Below are positions 11,382 to 24,800 of a DNA stretch of 64,000 nt, piece after piece. The stretch lies in the NCBI GenBank assembly GCA_001986395.2, contig MQVO02000005.1:62001-126000 (forward strand). The letters are read 5' to 3'. Origin of the DNA: Irpex lacteus. Lineage: Eukaryota > Basidiomycota > Agaricomycetes > Polyporales > Irpicaceae. The notes beneath the pieces were generated by a model. The model made no database searches. It worked only from the letters and a program-made list of their open reading frames with translations, and was not told where the DNA came from. Numbering within the stretch: the stretch's first letter is position 1; each line of letters opens with the position of its first letter. A program made the translations under genes and the position numbers.

Positions 11382-12900
11382 GGAAGACGTGTAGTCAGAC
11401 ACTGGCAGTGCTTGTCGAAGTCAAAGATTTCAAGTTGGTTGTGATGTCTCCCTCCAACTTTAACCATCCTATTTCCTTTATTCTAGATTTCTCTCTACCA
11501 ATGCGTTAAGTTTCAGTTCTTTCGCTTTTCTACTCTCTCTCGACGCTACAATATTCACGTCATGTCACACGTACCTCGGCTATCGATATCGAATTCGAAA
11601 CCTTCTATTCTACTACTTATCCGCCGACGAGTCGCGTTCTCGTTCATACATCAGCCGATTCGGACATGGATCTATGAAGACACAGCCCGCACTTAGGCTT
11701 CCAGTGCTCCTCACTCGACGCTCGATTATCCTCATGCGGAAATGACGACCCCGGTTGCGGACGTGCCTCTAACTTGAGCGACCCAGTGCTACAAGCCGAG
11801 GAACTCACGGTGATGAACCGTGTCGCCCTTTTCCCTGTCACCGGTCCGCAACTCAGTGAGTCAATTACGTTCTCAAGACTTAACATGTTCTACCATCTAC
11901 ACTGCTGGTCTTCACGCCATCGCGCCCTGCCAGTGAGAGCCTGGTGCTTGAGAACGTCGTCTTCGGCTACATGTTACATCGTGGCATGGCCCGGGTGTGA
12001 GCAAGTACTGAGTTTCACTTTTCCATGACTTGAATTCGATCCAAAATGGAGAATAATTGCCAAAGACGGCGAGCGAAAACGTTAGACGCCACTGTCCTCG
12101 TCTGGCGTTGAGTTGCAGACACCTGCCTAATTGGGAAATATCTCTGGCTGCTACGCTCGGCGAAGTGCGTTCAAGTTATAGTCATGTCTCATCATCTACT
12201 CATGAACTTTAGTGGGTATGTTGGACTACATCATGCACTATTTGTGTGCCGTACAGAGACTAACGCACTGGCAAACGTTCTTCTCAGATTGCAACAAGTT
12301 GCAGAGCCGGAAGAGCCCGCTCCTGACGGGATAGAATCAGGCTTACTTCAGTAAATGCGGAATGATATAAGAATACAATCAATATTCCGACCGCTCGTCT
12401 TTACGAAATCGGTCATCTTGTCATGATTTGAAGACGTCCTCGTCGGGAACGAGTAGTACAGATGTGGATATACGAGTGCGGTGGGTGTGCGACTTAAGTA
12501 TTCGTACAGGTAGCAAGAAATCCGGCGACCATCGTACATACTACTAATAGCATGTCGTAGTATGCCATAGGACGATTACGCTGTTGCAAATGGATGCGGA
12601 CCTCGGGATCCAGCGGTAGTTGGGATCGGACTAAAGATACACGTTGATTGCCAGTGCTAAAGATACAGGGTAATAGTAGTACAGTTACGAAAAGAGCCTT
12701 TCATCATCATGATGGCTCGAGTAACACGATACAGCTAGAAATACATGGGAGTGATACAAATACAACAAAGGACATCGTTATTGAGTCCTGGGACACGACA
12801 CGATACAACGGTTACTAATGCATCTTGAACGAGACGAGAACTTTGAGATTTGAACGCATAGAGAGTGGACTTTGAAGGGCTGCATCTCGCCTGCTCCGAA
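11382..12900. other. Long intergenic region, no gene recognised
   Basis: About 1.5 kb between the ends of RAD7 and the minus-strand unknown gene, so it is a convergent 3' region. I looked for coding exons with splice signals, tRNA-like T-loop sequences and repeats, and found none. Confidence 0.5.
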
Positions 12901-15331
12901 TCAGACGCCAGATGGGCCTTCGATGTTCAACTCTTTGATCTTCGATGCGATTGCTCCGATGTCTGTGCCGCCTTCTTCTGTCTGGCTACTGACAGAACCT
13001 GCACCGATGCCTTCTGCCTGGTCAGCAGTCGGATCTACACCAGAAGACGGATCCACACCGCTGCCTTCTGTCTGGCCAGCGGTAGGACCCGCACCCTCGC
13101 CCTTCGTCTGGTCAGCTGCTGACTCTGTGTCACCGGTCTCTTTGCGTTTCTTAGGCGGCTTGGGCCAGCGAGTGATGCCAGATTGTGCCTTCGCAAAGTT
13201 CTCCATAAATGGTTCTTTCAGGTGCGTAAGGACGTGTTCCAATACTATCTTGCTCCGTGCTCTGAGGCGAAGCATCACCGTTGAAAAGTGGAAGGCCTGC
13301 ACGACGTTGATAAGACTGAACTTGCGGACGTTACGCTCGAATAGATAAACGGTCTGTGGTTCACCAAGTAAGCACACAGCGAGGCAGAACGTTCGTCGAA
13401 GATAGCAAACTTACCCGTCCATCGAATTCCAGCGGCTCCTTTATCCCGTTGCCCTTTGCGATATCAGGCTTCACGCTGGCCATAATAATCGTTCCCTTCG
13501 ATCCGGTAGTGCATAGATTGAACACGGCGCCAAGCACTCCGTCCAGACCTACGGCAGAGGCATGAAAGATGGCACCTCCTACGCAATACATACGTCCTTG
13601 GTTGATGGCATCCAGCGCGGAGGTATGGCTGTACCTCTTATTTTCGACGAACATGGTCACGAGCTGGAGCTGTGTAGCGTCGATTTCCGCAGTGTCGAAA
13701 TCCGATTCGCTTTCAAGTTTGGCCTCCGGTTTCGCCGGTAGCTCATAATCATCTCCTAGCCCTTCATCGTCGTGCGAAGTCGGGGCAGTGAGGTTGTTAT
13801 TGAGCAGCGGGTCATTCGCACGTTCTCTGTAATCCTTATGCTCCGTGCCTTCAGGTGGTAACTGTATGGTGTCCTCAGGCTTCGCTGTTTCTTTTTTGGG
13901 TGCTTTGGGCTTCCGCGTCTTTGGCTTTTCGCTCTTTTTTGCCTTAGGTTCGCCCTTTTTTGCCTTAGGTTCGCCCATGTTTGCCTTAGTTTCGCCCGTG
14001 TTTGCTCCGGGTTGGTCATCCTGCGGTTCATCGTTACCGTGCTTCGCAGACAATACAATCATCTGAGATCCGCGTGGGCTCTTATCAAGGGGGATTCCCG
14101 TAGGAAGACATACGACTGTGTCGCATATGCCTCCCGCTGGTTCCCTTCGCTTTTGAAACTGGGTCCTATCGAGAAGCTGACCAGAGTTACGCAGTTTCTG
14201 AACGAGGTTTAGGGTAGCTCTCGCGAATTGCCCTGCCGCTTCTGTTTGATCCATTAATTTAGACAAACGAGTGCCTGGTTTTGCGTTCGACGCCTTATTC
14301 GCCAGCTCGTGACATTGATCTACCCAGTTGCTCAGCCGTGCATGAAACGCCGTCTCAACGTTATCAACCGCAGAAGGCTTCTCTTGACAGTCAGTCAGAT
14401 CTTGAAGAAGAGTATTTTCAGGGAGTATAAGGTCACGCTCGCGCCTAAACCAACATGAATGTGCGTTCGCAGCAGAGATATCGAGTAAAGAAACTCACAG
14501 TACGCGTCCTGAAACAAATTCTGCGCCTTCGGTGAAAAACAATTTTGTGAGGTTGTCCCAGTTAGTCCGCCCTTCCGCCTCATTGGGTTCATAATTTCCG
14601 GGGGGTGTCCCTTTTGCAGCGCTAACTACTTCGTGAAGTAACATTGGAAAGTTACGCTTCAAAATTGGCATAAAGGACTCGTCCAATGGTTCTCTCGCCT
14701 TCATCCAGTCGGTATCCTTAATTTTAGCGTAGCCGTCCCATAACTGTTTGCGCAGAGGCATGTACTCGGCAGCCACGAGAGGCAAATCTGACTGCACATG
14801 CGGCGTCAACAATTACACTGGGGGCGATAGGGCTGTTTGACATCATACCTCTTTCTTCCAGGCTTTAGGCCATCGAAACTCAGTCATTGCATTGTACACG
14901 TCGATCGACTCATTTATGAACTCCTTCTCGGCGCGCCACTTCCCCGAGTCATCTTTGGACTTCGTTTCATCGAATTTAAGAACAGGGACTGAGAGGGCGT
15001 AACGTTGCACCAGCCAGGATTGTATGGAGGCCCCGCGGTCTACTGGCTGTGGCTTCAATTTCGCAAACCTATATAGAATATTTGAGCTATGTATACTGCT
15101 CGAGATTGAGAAGATCATTACTTGGACGCCGAGAGCTGTGTGCCCGCGATGGACTCCGTTTGCTCTGTATCAGAGCCACCCATTTGACTGTCATTTTCAC
15201 CGTCCTTCTTTTCCTGCTTACTGTTGTGGACTTATTAGTTCGATTCAAAACGAAATTAGGAAAACTTACGAATCTTCCGAAAAGGTAACGCTTCGAGCCG
15301 GTTTCGGACGCGGGTTACGAGGTCCTGACAT
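12901..15331 (-). CDS. Unrecognised protein with Lys/Glu-rich repeats
   Basis: complement(join(12901..13353, 13415..14444, 14499..14791, 14849..15068, 15122..15220, 15270..15331)), 718 aa; six exons with consistent phases (2,2,0,2,0). N-terminus MSGPRNPRPKPARSVTFSEDS is disordered; exons 3-4 contain aromatic-rich folded-looking sequence (WLVQRYALSVPVLKFD, FRWPKAWKKE). The middle carries three 7-residue repeats of the type KGEPKAK and a long disordered linker. A compact segment follows (DATQLQLVTMFVENKRYSHT ... GGAIFHASAVG ... TIIMASVKPDIAKGNG, then VYLFERNVRKFSLINVVQ), and a Gly/Thr/Glu-rich tail ends the protein. No known domain was recognised. The neighbour at 15411-16670 is on the same strand 79 nt upstream, also unrecognised. 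Confidence 0.72.
13935..13997. repeat. Three 21-bp tandem repeats in coding sequence
   Basis: Units of 21 bp (ttttttgccttaggttcgcc plus one c) occur at 13935-13955, 13956-13976 and, diverged, 13977-13997. On the minus strand they encode heptad-like Lys/Glu repeats GEPKAKK. The length keeps the frame intact. Confidence 0.85.
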
Positions 15332-15410
15332 GTCGATGTTTGATATATGAGCCGAGTAGTATTTACTGCAGAGAGTAGTGCAGATTGCGGATAGTGAAGT
15401 AAGTGAGCAT

Positions 15411-16670
15411 TCATCGAAGTATATATACTACTATCTCGTTTACGCACTGGATAGTGTTGTTCTTGTTGACCCACGCCTTCAACCGGTCTACTCCATCAGA
15501 CACAAGGGAGTTTACAGAGTCATAACGCCATGTTGTACTGCCGGGTTTAGCGATAGGGATTGTGGACTCCAATACAAGAAACTGGTAGCGTAGCGAGATC
15601 AGGAAACGAGCGAGCAGAGCCGCAGAGTCTCGATCTGAGATGTCGAAGACACCGTGTTGCGAGTTAGCTATTGTTCGATTATCGGCTCTTGCTACGTGAA
15701 CGGGGCCCTGCTAAGTTATCCCCGGCTCAGATTCGGGTCAATCGTTGTAAATTTCTGAATCACTCACGCTGCCGTCTTCGGCCAAGGGATCTACCCAGGC
15801 AACATAGACCCTCGCAAAGGTATCGCGGGAGGATATCTCAACGCCTATTGCAGGAAGCTGCAAATTCCATACCCGGCGCTGGGCCGCCACACTTGACAAG
15901 ACGGGAATCAGAGACCGGTGGTCTCCCACGCACACAACAGGCAGTAGTAAATGAGTCCATGGACCGGCTCCTGCGACGATATGAGCATCGCGTGGAAGTT
16001 CAAGAGGTGTTCGTAGCGGTTCATTTCCTTGTTGGTCCTGGAGGCCGTACAATGACAATAAGTCTTCGTCGGGCCCGCGATACGTCCAACTATCTCCCAC
16101 TGAGGAAGAATCGTCATAATCTGTAGTATCTTCCTCGTAGGAGTCGTCAGAATCGCATTCTGAGTCGTCGCTTTCCTCTCGAATCGCTCCTTTGTGAACG
16201 TAAGACACAAGAATGGGGGCTGTGATCTCAAGGGGCAGGGAGTCGGCTGGCAATGCGATAGATAGATTATTACTACTTATGTATATCAGCAGAGTTGTAC
16301 AATTAACATAGTAAAGTGCTCACGTTGCCAGCGCATCGGAATAGGTGAAGCGCCCCATAGCCTCAAAAAACGTGTACCAGAAGGAGGAGATATGTCGAGT
16401 TTCGCATTTGTGCGGTAGATCGAATAGCTCAGCGAAAATGTCCGAAATGTGAGCGATGATACTCAAGGCACCTTCAAGCCGAGTTTTGAAGTCGTGTTCG
16501 AACTGAATATTGGTCGCTTGATCCGAAAACTCGTCGACCGGACACAATCTCAAGGTCTCCCAATCGACTGTGGATGTTGGTTTCGCAAGTTGTCTGGTGA
16601 CCAAACGAACGTAGTCGGGTAGCCTGTTTGCATCTTCGAAGTTTGTAATGACATATGTTGTAAAAGCCAT
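15411..16670 (-). CDS. Unrecognised protein with acidic central segment
   Basis: complement(join(15411..15710, 15768..16272, 16324..16670)), 383 aa. Exon 1 begins MAFTTYVITNFEDANRLPDY; donor GTGAGC at 16323 joins acceptor TAG before 16272 in phase 2, restoring TNNLSIALPADSLPLEI. The middle has an acidic run (EESDDSECDSDDSYEED) and a possible folded segment (WTHLLLPVVCVGDHRSLIPV). Exon 3 (GVFDISDRDSAALLARFLIS ... QFLVLESTIPIAKPG) joins in phase 0 and ends at TGA 15411. No family was recognised. Its stop lies 79 nt upstream of the next gene's start on the same strand, an unusually tight tandem spacing that could also mean one longer transcript. Confidence 0.7.
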
Positions 16671-17996
16671 TTGCGGCAGGGGGCAGGAAGATGGTATTTT
16701 GTGGATGTTGATGCGCGTCGCGAGCTTTGAAGTTTGAACTTCAAGTTGCGAGGTTGCACGCGTGACGTAACGTGCGTTGTCACGCCTTAGCCGTATGAGC
16801 GCTTGACTAGAAGTTCAGGACTGCTCCTCGGAGTCGAATTCACCAGAGTTTGCCCCCTAAAAACATACAGTATCATTTTACACCCCTTTTCCAACGACAG
16901 CAACAACAACAGGGACAGGGTAAGATCACCAAAACACAGGCATGAGCCAGACCAGTGCTACTCACCTGCGTAAACTCTCATGATAGTATAAGGACTGGGT
17001 ATGCGCTAAGGTAGCCGAAAATTCTCGCCTATTAGCCCCTTCACCCTATTCGGATGATTGTTGCAGCTACATCATTTAGCGCGACGCTCAACTCGGAGCT
17101 GAAGTCGGATGTCTTGTACTTTCGACCATGTTCGTGACTCTTGAAACCCTCGAGCCCCTAGTAGTCTATCTAATTCCAAAACGTGCGTTGTAGTGATTAT
17201 GATATAGGAGTCTTCAAGTTGCCGCTCCGCTTACCTTCCCCTGGTACCAAGCCCCTCAGATAATGACAGGCGAAGAACAAACGCAAGGGACCGATCATTT
17301 GGAATAAAACGGATAACGCGCCTGCGATACAGGTATTAGAGATTCCGAACACAGCATAACATATTTACTTACGCGATGTTAAGCGTGCTGAAACTATAAT
17401 GATTCGACCCAGACGCAAATGATTTACCGACGAACTTTGGGAGTTACCAAATACGGGATAACACCACGGATACGACAAATTCTGAATGAGTTCTGTAGCC
17501 GTCATCGTGACCGTTGACATGTTCCGAAGTTACTGGCCCTAAGAAGAAAACTTGCACTTTCATAATCTTTGAACATGGTGATGGATGTTGTGTCGATAGA
17601 CATGGAGTATTACTTTCATTTGGCCAGATGTGTCGTAAGTCTGAGTCCTGTTTGCTGTCGCAGTATGATAGTAACGTAAACTCAGGCAGCGATTCGACTC
17701 GGAGTCTCGAGGATTAAAGCCACACCGAAAGAGGCCCTTTATGGGTACCTTGACTTTCTACAGAATTTGATGCAACGTTAGTAGCGTATAACAAATTGAT
17801 GAAACTGGACCTTCGCATTTGTGGTGGGTAGATTTACTCAACTTCTCTACCTACACTATCATTACGATACTCATACTCAGCCCGCGGACAACCGGGACTC
17901 CGTTGAGGTTGAGCTCCTTCAGAAAAATCTTAGTATCCAGAATCAGTTACATGCGACGGCGGGAATCGGATACGTACAAGAAATCATCGTGCTCTA
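16671..17996. other. Intergenic region, no gene recognised
   Basis: About 1.3 kb. It is AT-richer than its flanks and contains no coding exon I can support. It holds the palindromic ACTCGGAGT-type element at 17695-17707 and a related TCGGAGTC at 16828-16835. Confidence 0.5.
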
Positions 17997-19436
17997 TCAG
18001 TGCGTCTGAGCGTAGATTCTGCATGAGGGCTCCTCGCACGTCCAGAATTCCCAGTGAGGGGAGTAGACATCTTTGAACACCTGTAACTCCTGTTCTATCT
18101 CGTCCTTGAAAATCCCCACGGTGGATGTACCTGGGCCATGCTTGCAAAATTCAACGCCGAGGGACCGAAGGCCTTCGAACCTGCGGCATATACTGTGTAT
18201 CCTCGCCCAATGATACAATTGAAAGTCGACATCCCACCGGCAGCTCCACCTACTGAAGACGATGTTCCAGTATTCCAGAGCCAAATGACGAAGACGTCCT
18301 TTACTATCTCCTGGGTGCACCAAGGCTACGATATCGAGTGCCATGATCCAGCCTTGGGCAGCTATCTCCAGGAGCACGGGCAGGTCGTAGTCGATAGCCG
18401 CGGGTGCCACAGTTCGCATCCTGAAACGAAACGCGTGGAGGTTGGTGCATTTTTCAAGTCCTTTACGCATCGCGTCTCTAGCGAACTCTCTACCTTGATG
18501 GGATTATAAAATTAACGCACAGTCCATTATCAGATAAAGAGGGGATGACTTACGAAGAACAGAGTGATCCGACGCAGAGGCTGCGTCCCAGCTCGGATTG
18601 AATCCATCCGTGTTAAGATCCCAGTCAAGGTTGAGAATTAGTTCGACAAGAGGTTCCCCCGCTATACACAAAAAATGGCCGATGTCCTGGAGTCCCTCAA
18701 GGTCAGCGCCGGTGAGATTGAGGCATGTCAGGTTGTGCAAGGCGTGGCATTGGAGGAGTAGACGAATGTGAGAGGGTAGAATAGGGCCGAACTCGATGAA
18801 CAATTCGTCGACAGAGAGTCTGCAAGCAGGGGTGACAACTGCTAGTAGCGCATCGGGTGTAGTGGGCGTAGTTTGTGTGTGTTGAGAACAGTCGTAGAAC
18901 AGAGCATCAATCGTCGAGAACAGGCTGAGCAGCTGGACCTCAGCGATATCGTACACTCCGTACCTACGGAAAGGATTGTAGGTCAACCTGAGTTCGTCGA
19001 GTGAAAAACGGCCATGGCCGTGCCAGCCCGAGGGCGGTTGTGTCGTATTGTCGAAAGGTTGCAACGATATCCACGCTAAGTTGAGGTAGCGTAGCTGGGG
19101 AAGCAGTGCTAGGATCCGGGAAACGAGTGGAATATCCAGTTGGACGTGGTGAAAAGTCAGTCGGTGGATAAGCGATCCGACTACTGAGTTTCCGGTCAAA
19201 ACGCTTAGAAAGCTTTTCGGACGGCGAAGATGTTGGTCATCATCGGTCCCTGAGACTTCTATACTGCGCCAGAGGTATGGGAGAGTGATGGTGTACCATC
19301 GACGACATACGGATCCTGCGCTAACCTGGTCCGGGGAGCACAGTTGGCGCAAAATTATATCCACGATTTCTTCCGGAAGCTGTGAGATAGAGTTTTGCAT
19401 TCCTGAGATCGGCACTGCTGAGCCTGGGTCGGACAT
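17997..19436 (-). CDS. F-box family protein (F-box E)
   Basis: complement(join(17997..18493, 18554..19436)), 459 aa; 60-nt intron, GTAAGT donor, CAAG acceptor, phase 1 at the family position. F-box at about residues 18-60 (SQLPEEIVDIILRQL, AGSVCRRWYTITLPYLW, IEVSG). A Leu-rich region follows (LLPQLRYLNLAWISL; DLEGLQDIGHFLCIAGEPLV). Exon 2 reads REFARDAMRKGLEKCTNLHA and AAQGWIMALDIVALVHPG. The C-terminus FWTCEEPSCRIYAQTH keeps the Cx4C pair. The frame is open upstream to an ATG at 19610, but a GTAAGT just after that ATG suggests a 5' UTR intron, so I start at 19436. Probable SCF substrate adaptor by family. Confidence 0.88.
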
Positions 19437-20004
19437 GGCTTCAGAGACTATAGACACTCGTGAGGGGAGCCAATTTGCTAATCCACAACGGGGTGCGTTG
19501 AACGAAGCTCCTGTGAGCACTGGCAGGCAGGAAGAGCAGATCAACGACTTCAGAATTTCGTTTCGTAGTGATGCTGGTATTAAGACGTACTTACCTGGTA
19601 AAATGCCCACTGATGTTCAACTCAGACGTGAACGTCAAGGGCGAACTGCAGAAAGTTTGAAGCGCTGAAGCCGATTTCTATCAAAGCGCTCCGCGGACCC
19701 CGAGGCTAGCAAGCCTGAAGGGTGTTCAAGTTTGTTTACTTGAGTGCGATGCAACTGTCTACATAAAGCTCAAAAAAGGTCGAGCTGTCAGTCTGTGATT
19801 TTTGTCGCTGGCGTATACTTGGTGGGGAAGCCCAACAAGATAACAACTAAGGATGTCCGATGTGCTGAACGGTGGCCGAATGACACTCCTACAAAACATG
19901 GCTAGCGCCATGAGTTCACACTATGAGACACGCAAGGATCCATGGAAAGCAGCACAATATCTTAAGTACGAGTAAAAGCAACACAAACAAACGTACAATG
20001 AGGA
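19437..20004. other. Intergenic between F-box E and PAF1
   Basis: 5' side of F-box E and 3' side of PAF1, both minus strand. It probably contains the F-box E promoter and a 5' UTR intron (donor GTAAGT near 19594). No separate gene seen. Confidence 0.5.
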
Positions 20005-21602
20005 TCAATCGCCCAACGCATCCAACGGGTCTATAGGCTCCGCCTCCGCATCTTCGATCTCCACCTCCCCTTCAGCGTCCGCGTCGCCTCCTGCAAGCAA
20101 ATACGCCGGGTCGAGCACCTCCGCCGACGCCTCTTCTCGTTCGCGCTCCTCCTCTTCAGACATCTTGGTATGCTTGAGTCTGATGATGTGCCATTTCTTC
20201 GTTTCTTGGTCATAGGACTAAAAGCAACAAGACAAGACAGTGAGTTGTGGTGTAGCGCTGAACCGAGTAGGACATGTTATTTACGTTGATACGACGCTTC
20301 TTGAGCGTCATCTTGCGTTCGATATTTTTGTAATATGCTCCCTTGGTGCGAGGTCGAGAAGGTGTGAGAGCCGCGTCGCCTTCCGTCTCATCATCGGCGC
20401 CACCATCGTCGAGCACGAACAAGAACTCGTTTGGTACTTCTTGATCGACACGTACGACTTCGTAATCTCGCACAAAGTGGAACGCCGTAGCCTTACCATC
20501 CTTGTGTGAGTAGATGTCCGTAAAAACGTATCAATACGAGTACATACCTCTTCGTCCTCATCTTGCTCTGCGTTGACTGGTCGTGACAACCTCGCATTTT
20601 TGAATTCAATGGCGGTCTCATCTTCTTTGGTGAGGTAGTAGGCGAGGAAGTGGTCGCCGTCTGACTCCATAGGTCGCAAAACCGCGCAGTCCAGCCGTGG
20701 GTCGTCCTCCTAACGAGTCCAACATATCAATACCACCGTCTTAGGGTATGTATACAGCAGACTCACCTCCAGTGATCGTATCCTATCTCCCGGCCTCTCG
20801 GAAAATCTGAATAAGTCGTACGCGTTGGCCCATATATCCGCATCTGGTAACACTTCATACGACTCTACAGCAGTGACGCCCCGCTTGTTGGGATGTTTGA
20901 GCGTTGAGAGGTCGAAGTTCTCGAGGGCATTGAATGAAGCTTCGATATCCTTTATTTGTGCCGCGTGCGAAACGTCGATAGTAGCTTCCGGTACAAAGGC
21001 TCTGTAGGTGCATGAAGTGCTGTTCAGTCGTATGGAGATAAAGAGACTTACTGTTCTTGGGATGCAGTTACTCTAGCCGCTCCAGGTCGTTCTCGGTGAT
21101 CTGACTTTCTCAGCCAGGATACGTTCTGCAATGCTGCACTGGCGGAACCAGCTCCAACCGCGCCATACGCGGTCGAAGAGGTATTCAGGTCCAACAACAA
21201 GAACTCGTCCTTCGGGTCAAGTTCAGGTAGATTGTCAGGGTCGGGGTTGAGCTCTATAAGAGAGTGAGCACTATATACAGCCAAGTCAAGATAGCCACGC
21301 ACCAGAGTCGTCTGCACCTTCCTCCCACAAACAGTCGAACTTCCCGAGATCGAGGGGCATTCCACACTCCGCGTCAATAATCATGGGTAGCGAGACATCG
21401 CTGGCAATATCGTTGAGGAATTCTGGTCGTGTGTATCGTAGTGGGTTCGTAGGTATGTCGAGGAGCTTCGGAGGACATGGCGGGGCAGGGAGAGGGTTTG
21501 AATACCGAACCCGTACCAAGAGATCGAGCTTGCTGTTGCCAAAATCACCATCAGCTTTGTTTGATGTCAATACATATTAGCATACCTTTTCTTAAAACTC
21601 AT
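20005..21602 (-). CDS. PAF1: RNA polymerase II-associated factor Paf1
   Basis: complement(join(20005..20217, 20285..20500, 20548..20709, 20767..21001, 21052..21253, 21303..21532, 21586..21602)), 424 aa. The first exon is only 17 nt (MSFKK plus two bases); the acceptor CAACAG joins it to SKLDLLVRVRYSNPLPAPP, the signature start of Paf1. Further family segments: LLDIPTNPLRYTRPEFLND, MPLDLGKFDCLWEEGAD, IEASFNALENFDLSTLKHPN, FRFSERPGDRIRSLE and KATAFHFVRDYEVVRVDQEV. The tail is acidic, as usual (EEEERERE ... EIEDAEAEP). Paf1 is a core subunit of the PAF complex, which travels with elongating RNA polymerase II and supports histone H2B ubiquitination. It is transcribed divergently from MAK21. Confidence 0.95.
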
Positions 21603-21849
21603 TGTGACTTATGTAGTCTCGAGGTCGTCGTGCTAGGGCAAGCCAATTACAGTGCACACTGCAAGGTCGCGGCCAGCGGCACGGTGAATATTGGGCGCTA
21701 AATGACCTAGATTATTTCATTTAGCGCTTGCTATTCCTTCGACCTCAAACTTCACCTCGACACTGCCGAAGGACAGTACCTCAACCTCCGGCGGTGCAAG
21801 TTCGTCACTACTTTGGCTGTGGTGGCTTATATTCTAGGGGCTGATTCTC
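21603..21849. promoter_or_regulatory. Bidirectional promoter PAF1 / MAK21
   Basis: Only 247 nt separate the two start codons, which point away from each other. The sequence has ttagcgctaaat-like motifs on both sides of its centre (gggcgctaaatgacctag... catttagcgcttgc, 21694-21731), forming an inverted repeat that could serve both directions. Confidence 0.55.
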
Positions 21850-24800
21850 ATGGCTCCGAAAACCAAAACGCGCTCGGAAGACTCTTCCAGACCAGGAGCA
21901 TCTCAAAAAAAGCGGAAGGACAGCCAGCCTTCTAAGGGCAAGAAAGGCAAAAATGACCTGGCGGAACAGATAGCAGCAGCAGGCGGAGAGCAGTCAGATA
22001 TTGATTTGGTGAAAGGCTCACGGGAGGAGCAGCTAGTTCAGGGAGTGGTCGACGAGGACGTATGTATCATTTAATTGTTCCTAATGTCTTAAAGCGCATA
22101 ACTTTACTTGGCATGTAGCCCAGTCTGAAGGACGATGTGAATAAGTTCCTGGCTGGTCTCAAGTCCGGTAAGGACACATCGTCCAAGTCCAAGAAGCCGA
22201 AGAAGACCACGAAAGAGCCGGAGAGCACACCTGCCCCTGCCAGTACGGTAGCTCCGAAGGCAAATCCTCAGAAAAAGGCGAAGGGGAAGACCAAGGTGGA
22301 GAAAACAACCGAGGCTCCCAGTGAGCCAGAAAAACCTGCTCTAGGCCTCACTGGTGTCTCTTTGACCAAGGGCCATGGCAAGTTGGTCTTCGAGCCCAAT
22401 GCTCATTGGTATAGCGCAACTCCTCCCCTGCCATCTCCTTCAAAACCACTCCCAACTCCATCTACGGCCCAAGTGTCGACTCTATCCAACCGAGCCGCAT
22501 CTCTCTTTGAATCAGACACCACGACATACCAGGCGTCCTCCACATTCACAGGCAAAAGCGCGTCTGACACGCACTTCCTAAACACCATATTGTCCAAGGG
22601 TACGCTCTCCGACAGGCTCAGCGCATTGACCTTGCTCGTGCAAGCTAGCCCTGTGCATAACACGAAGGCCTTGGACTCGCTTAAGAGCATGGCTGAGCGT
22701 GGACGTGGAAAGGGTGGCAGAGAGGAAGGATTGAAGGCTATGCGATGTGTCGTCGATTGGTGGGTCGGCGGTGGTGCGCCTCCACGCAAGTTGCGGTACT
22801 TCCGTGACCAACCTCTGCTACACCCATCTGTCACCGACCAACACCTCGTCGCATGGTACTTTGAAGACTGGCTGAAGAAGTACTTCTTCGCGATCTTGCA
22901 AATCCTCGAGGTGAGTTTGACGAAGAGTTTCGACGACGTACAGAATTTTAACCATTTGCCGGCATGACAGACATACTCCCTTGACCCACTTCCCTACGTT
23001 CGGACTCAGGCTCTCGCGTTCATAACCACACTGCTTCGCGAAAAGCCAGAGCAAGAGCAGAACTTGCTCCGTTTATTGGTGAACAAACTCGTAAGTAACA
23101 CATATATCATCATGTATCTTAACTCACTGACCATGTATTACAGGGAGACACAGAAAAGCCAGTATGCTCCAGGGCGTCCTATCACCTTCTCCAAGTCCTT
23201 CAAGCGCACCCCGCCATGAAGGGCATCATCGTGCGAGAGATCAAGACACTCGTCTTCAAACCCCTCGCTTCTACCTCTGGTGCCGCACAGAGCTCAGATG
23301 CAAAGCAAAATAACCACATACGATTTGGTGACGACGCAGAGAAGAAGGGAAGCGCGGAGAGCAAGGGCAAAGGCAAGGACAAAGCATCGGCCGATGCGAA
23401 CAAGATGGACCGCTGGAACTCACATGCGTGGTACTACGCCTCCGTTACTCTGAATCAAGTGGTCTTGACTGCCAGCGACCACGATAGGGACGTCGCCCGC
23501 ACGTTAATCGACCTCTACTTCGAGATGTTCCGCGAGATACTAGGTGGCTCTGTCGACTCCAAGGACATCACCGAAGACGCACCAGCCGAGCATGCAGAGG
23601 AGAAATCTCACAAAAAGCGGGGCAAGGCCAAGGAGTTGCGAGGAGAGGCCGGATTTGCCGAGGTCGAAGACGCCAACTCACGCCTTGTGAGCGCTGTGCT
23701 CGCTGGTGTCAACCGTGCCCTGCCCTTCGCCAAGGTCGATATGGCCGGTGGAAACGAGCTGTTCAAGAAACACATCGACACGCTCTTCCTCATCACGCAC
23801 ACCTCGACATTCAACATCTCCCTCCAAGCGCTGATGCTCATCCTGCAAATCGTATCTTCCGTGCCTGCGGCGGCTCCGTCTACGTCGAAAGACGGCGGTG
23901 CCGGGTCGTTCTTTACGACTATTGCGGATAGGTTTTATAGGACGCTGTATGCGTCGTTGGCGGATCAGCGGTTGGGGACGTCGAACAAGCAGGCGATGTA
24001 TCTGAACCTGATCTTCAAGGCTCTTAAGGCGGATCGTAATGTTGAGCGAGTGAAGGCGTTTGTGCGACGGTTTATCCAGGTGCTCGTCGTTGGTATCGGT
24101 GGAACAGGTGGTGTTGAGTTTGTTGCAGGAGGGCTTTACTTGCTAGGCGAGGTACGTGAAGTTGTGTTTTCGTAGTACTACAAGGCTAATGGTAGTGGAT
24201 ACAGCTTTTTAGCACGGTTCCAGGGTTACGAGCGATGTTCAGCGTACCCGCTGCGTCTACCAGTGGCAACGCAGAAACAGAATCCTACGATCCCCGTAAA
24301 CGAGACCCCCAATACGCCCACGCATCCGCCTCTCCGCTCTACGAACTCGTACGTCTTTTTCTTCCCTCCACTCCACAGCACACTAACCGTCTCAACAACC
24401 CGCCAGATCCCCCTTCTAAACCACTATCACCCCGCAATCGCCCTGCACGCCCGCCAACTCCTCTCCGCCCAACCCGTCACAGCAACCCCCGACCTCTCTC
24501 TCAACACGCTCTCCCATTTCCTCGACCGCTTCGTGTACAAGAACCCGAAGAAGCCGAAGCCCAAAGGTGCGAGTGCTATGCAACCTGCTGCGAGTGGGTT
24601 GGATGGTGAGGGGGTGAAGTTGGTGAAGGGAGAGGCTGTGGGTAAGGAGGGGACTGTCAATGAGGAGAGGTTTTGGAAGAGGAGGGTGGAGGATGTGCCT
24701 GTTGATGAGGTGAGTTTTTTTCTGTTCGTGTGGAGTGGAATGGATGCTGATGGTAATGTCTGCGTGTAGGTGTTCTTCCATCGGTACTTCACGCAGAAGA

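Noticed and set aside
17514..17717. 67-codon plus-strand frame
   Set aside because: No similarity, no introns, no neighbouring support; expected by chance in 1.3 kb of intergenic DNA.
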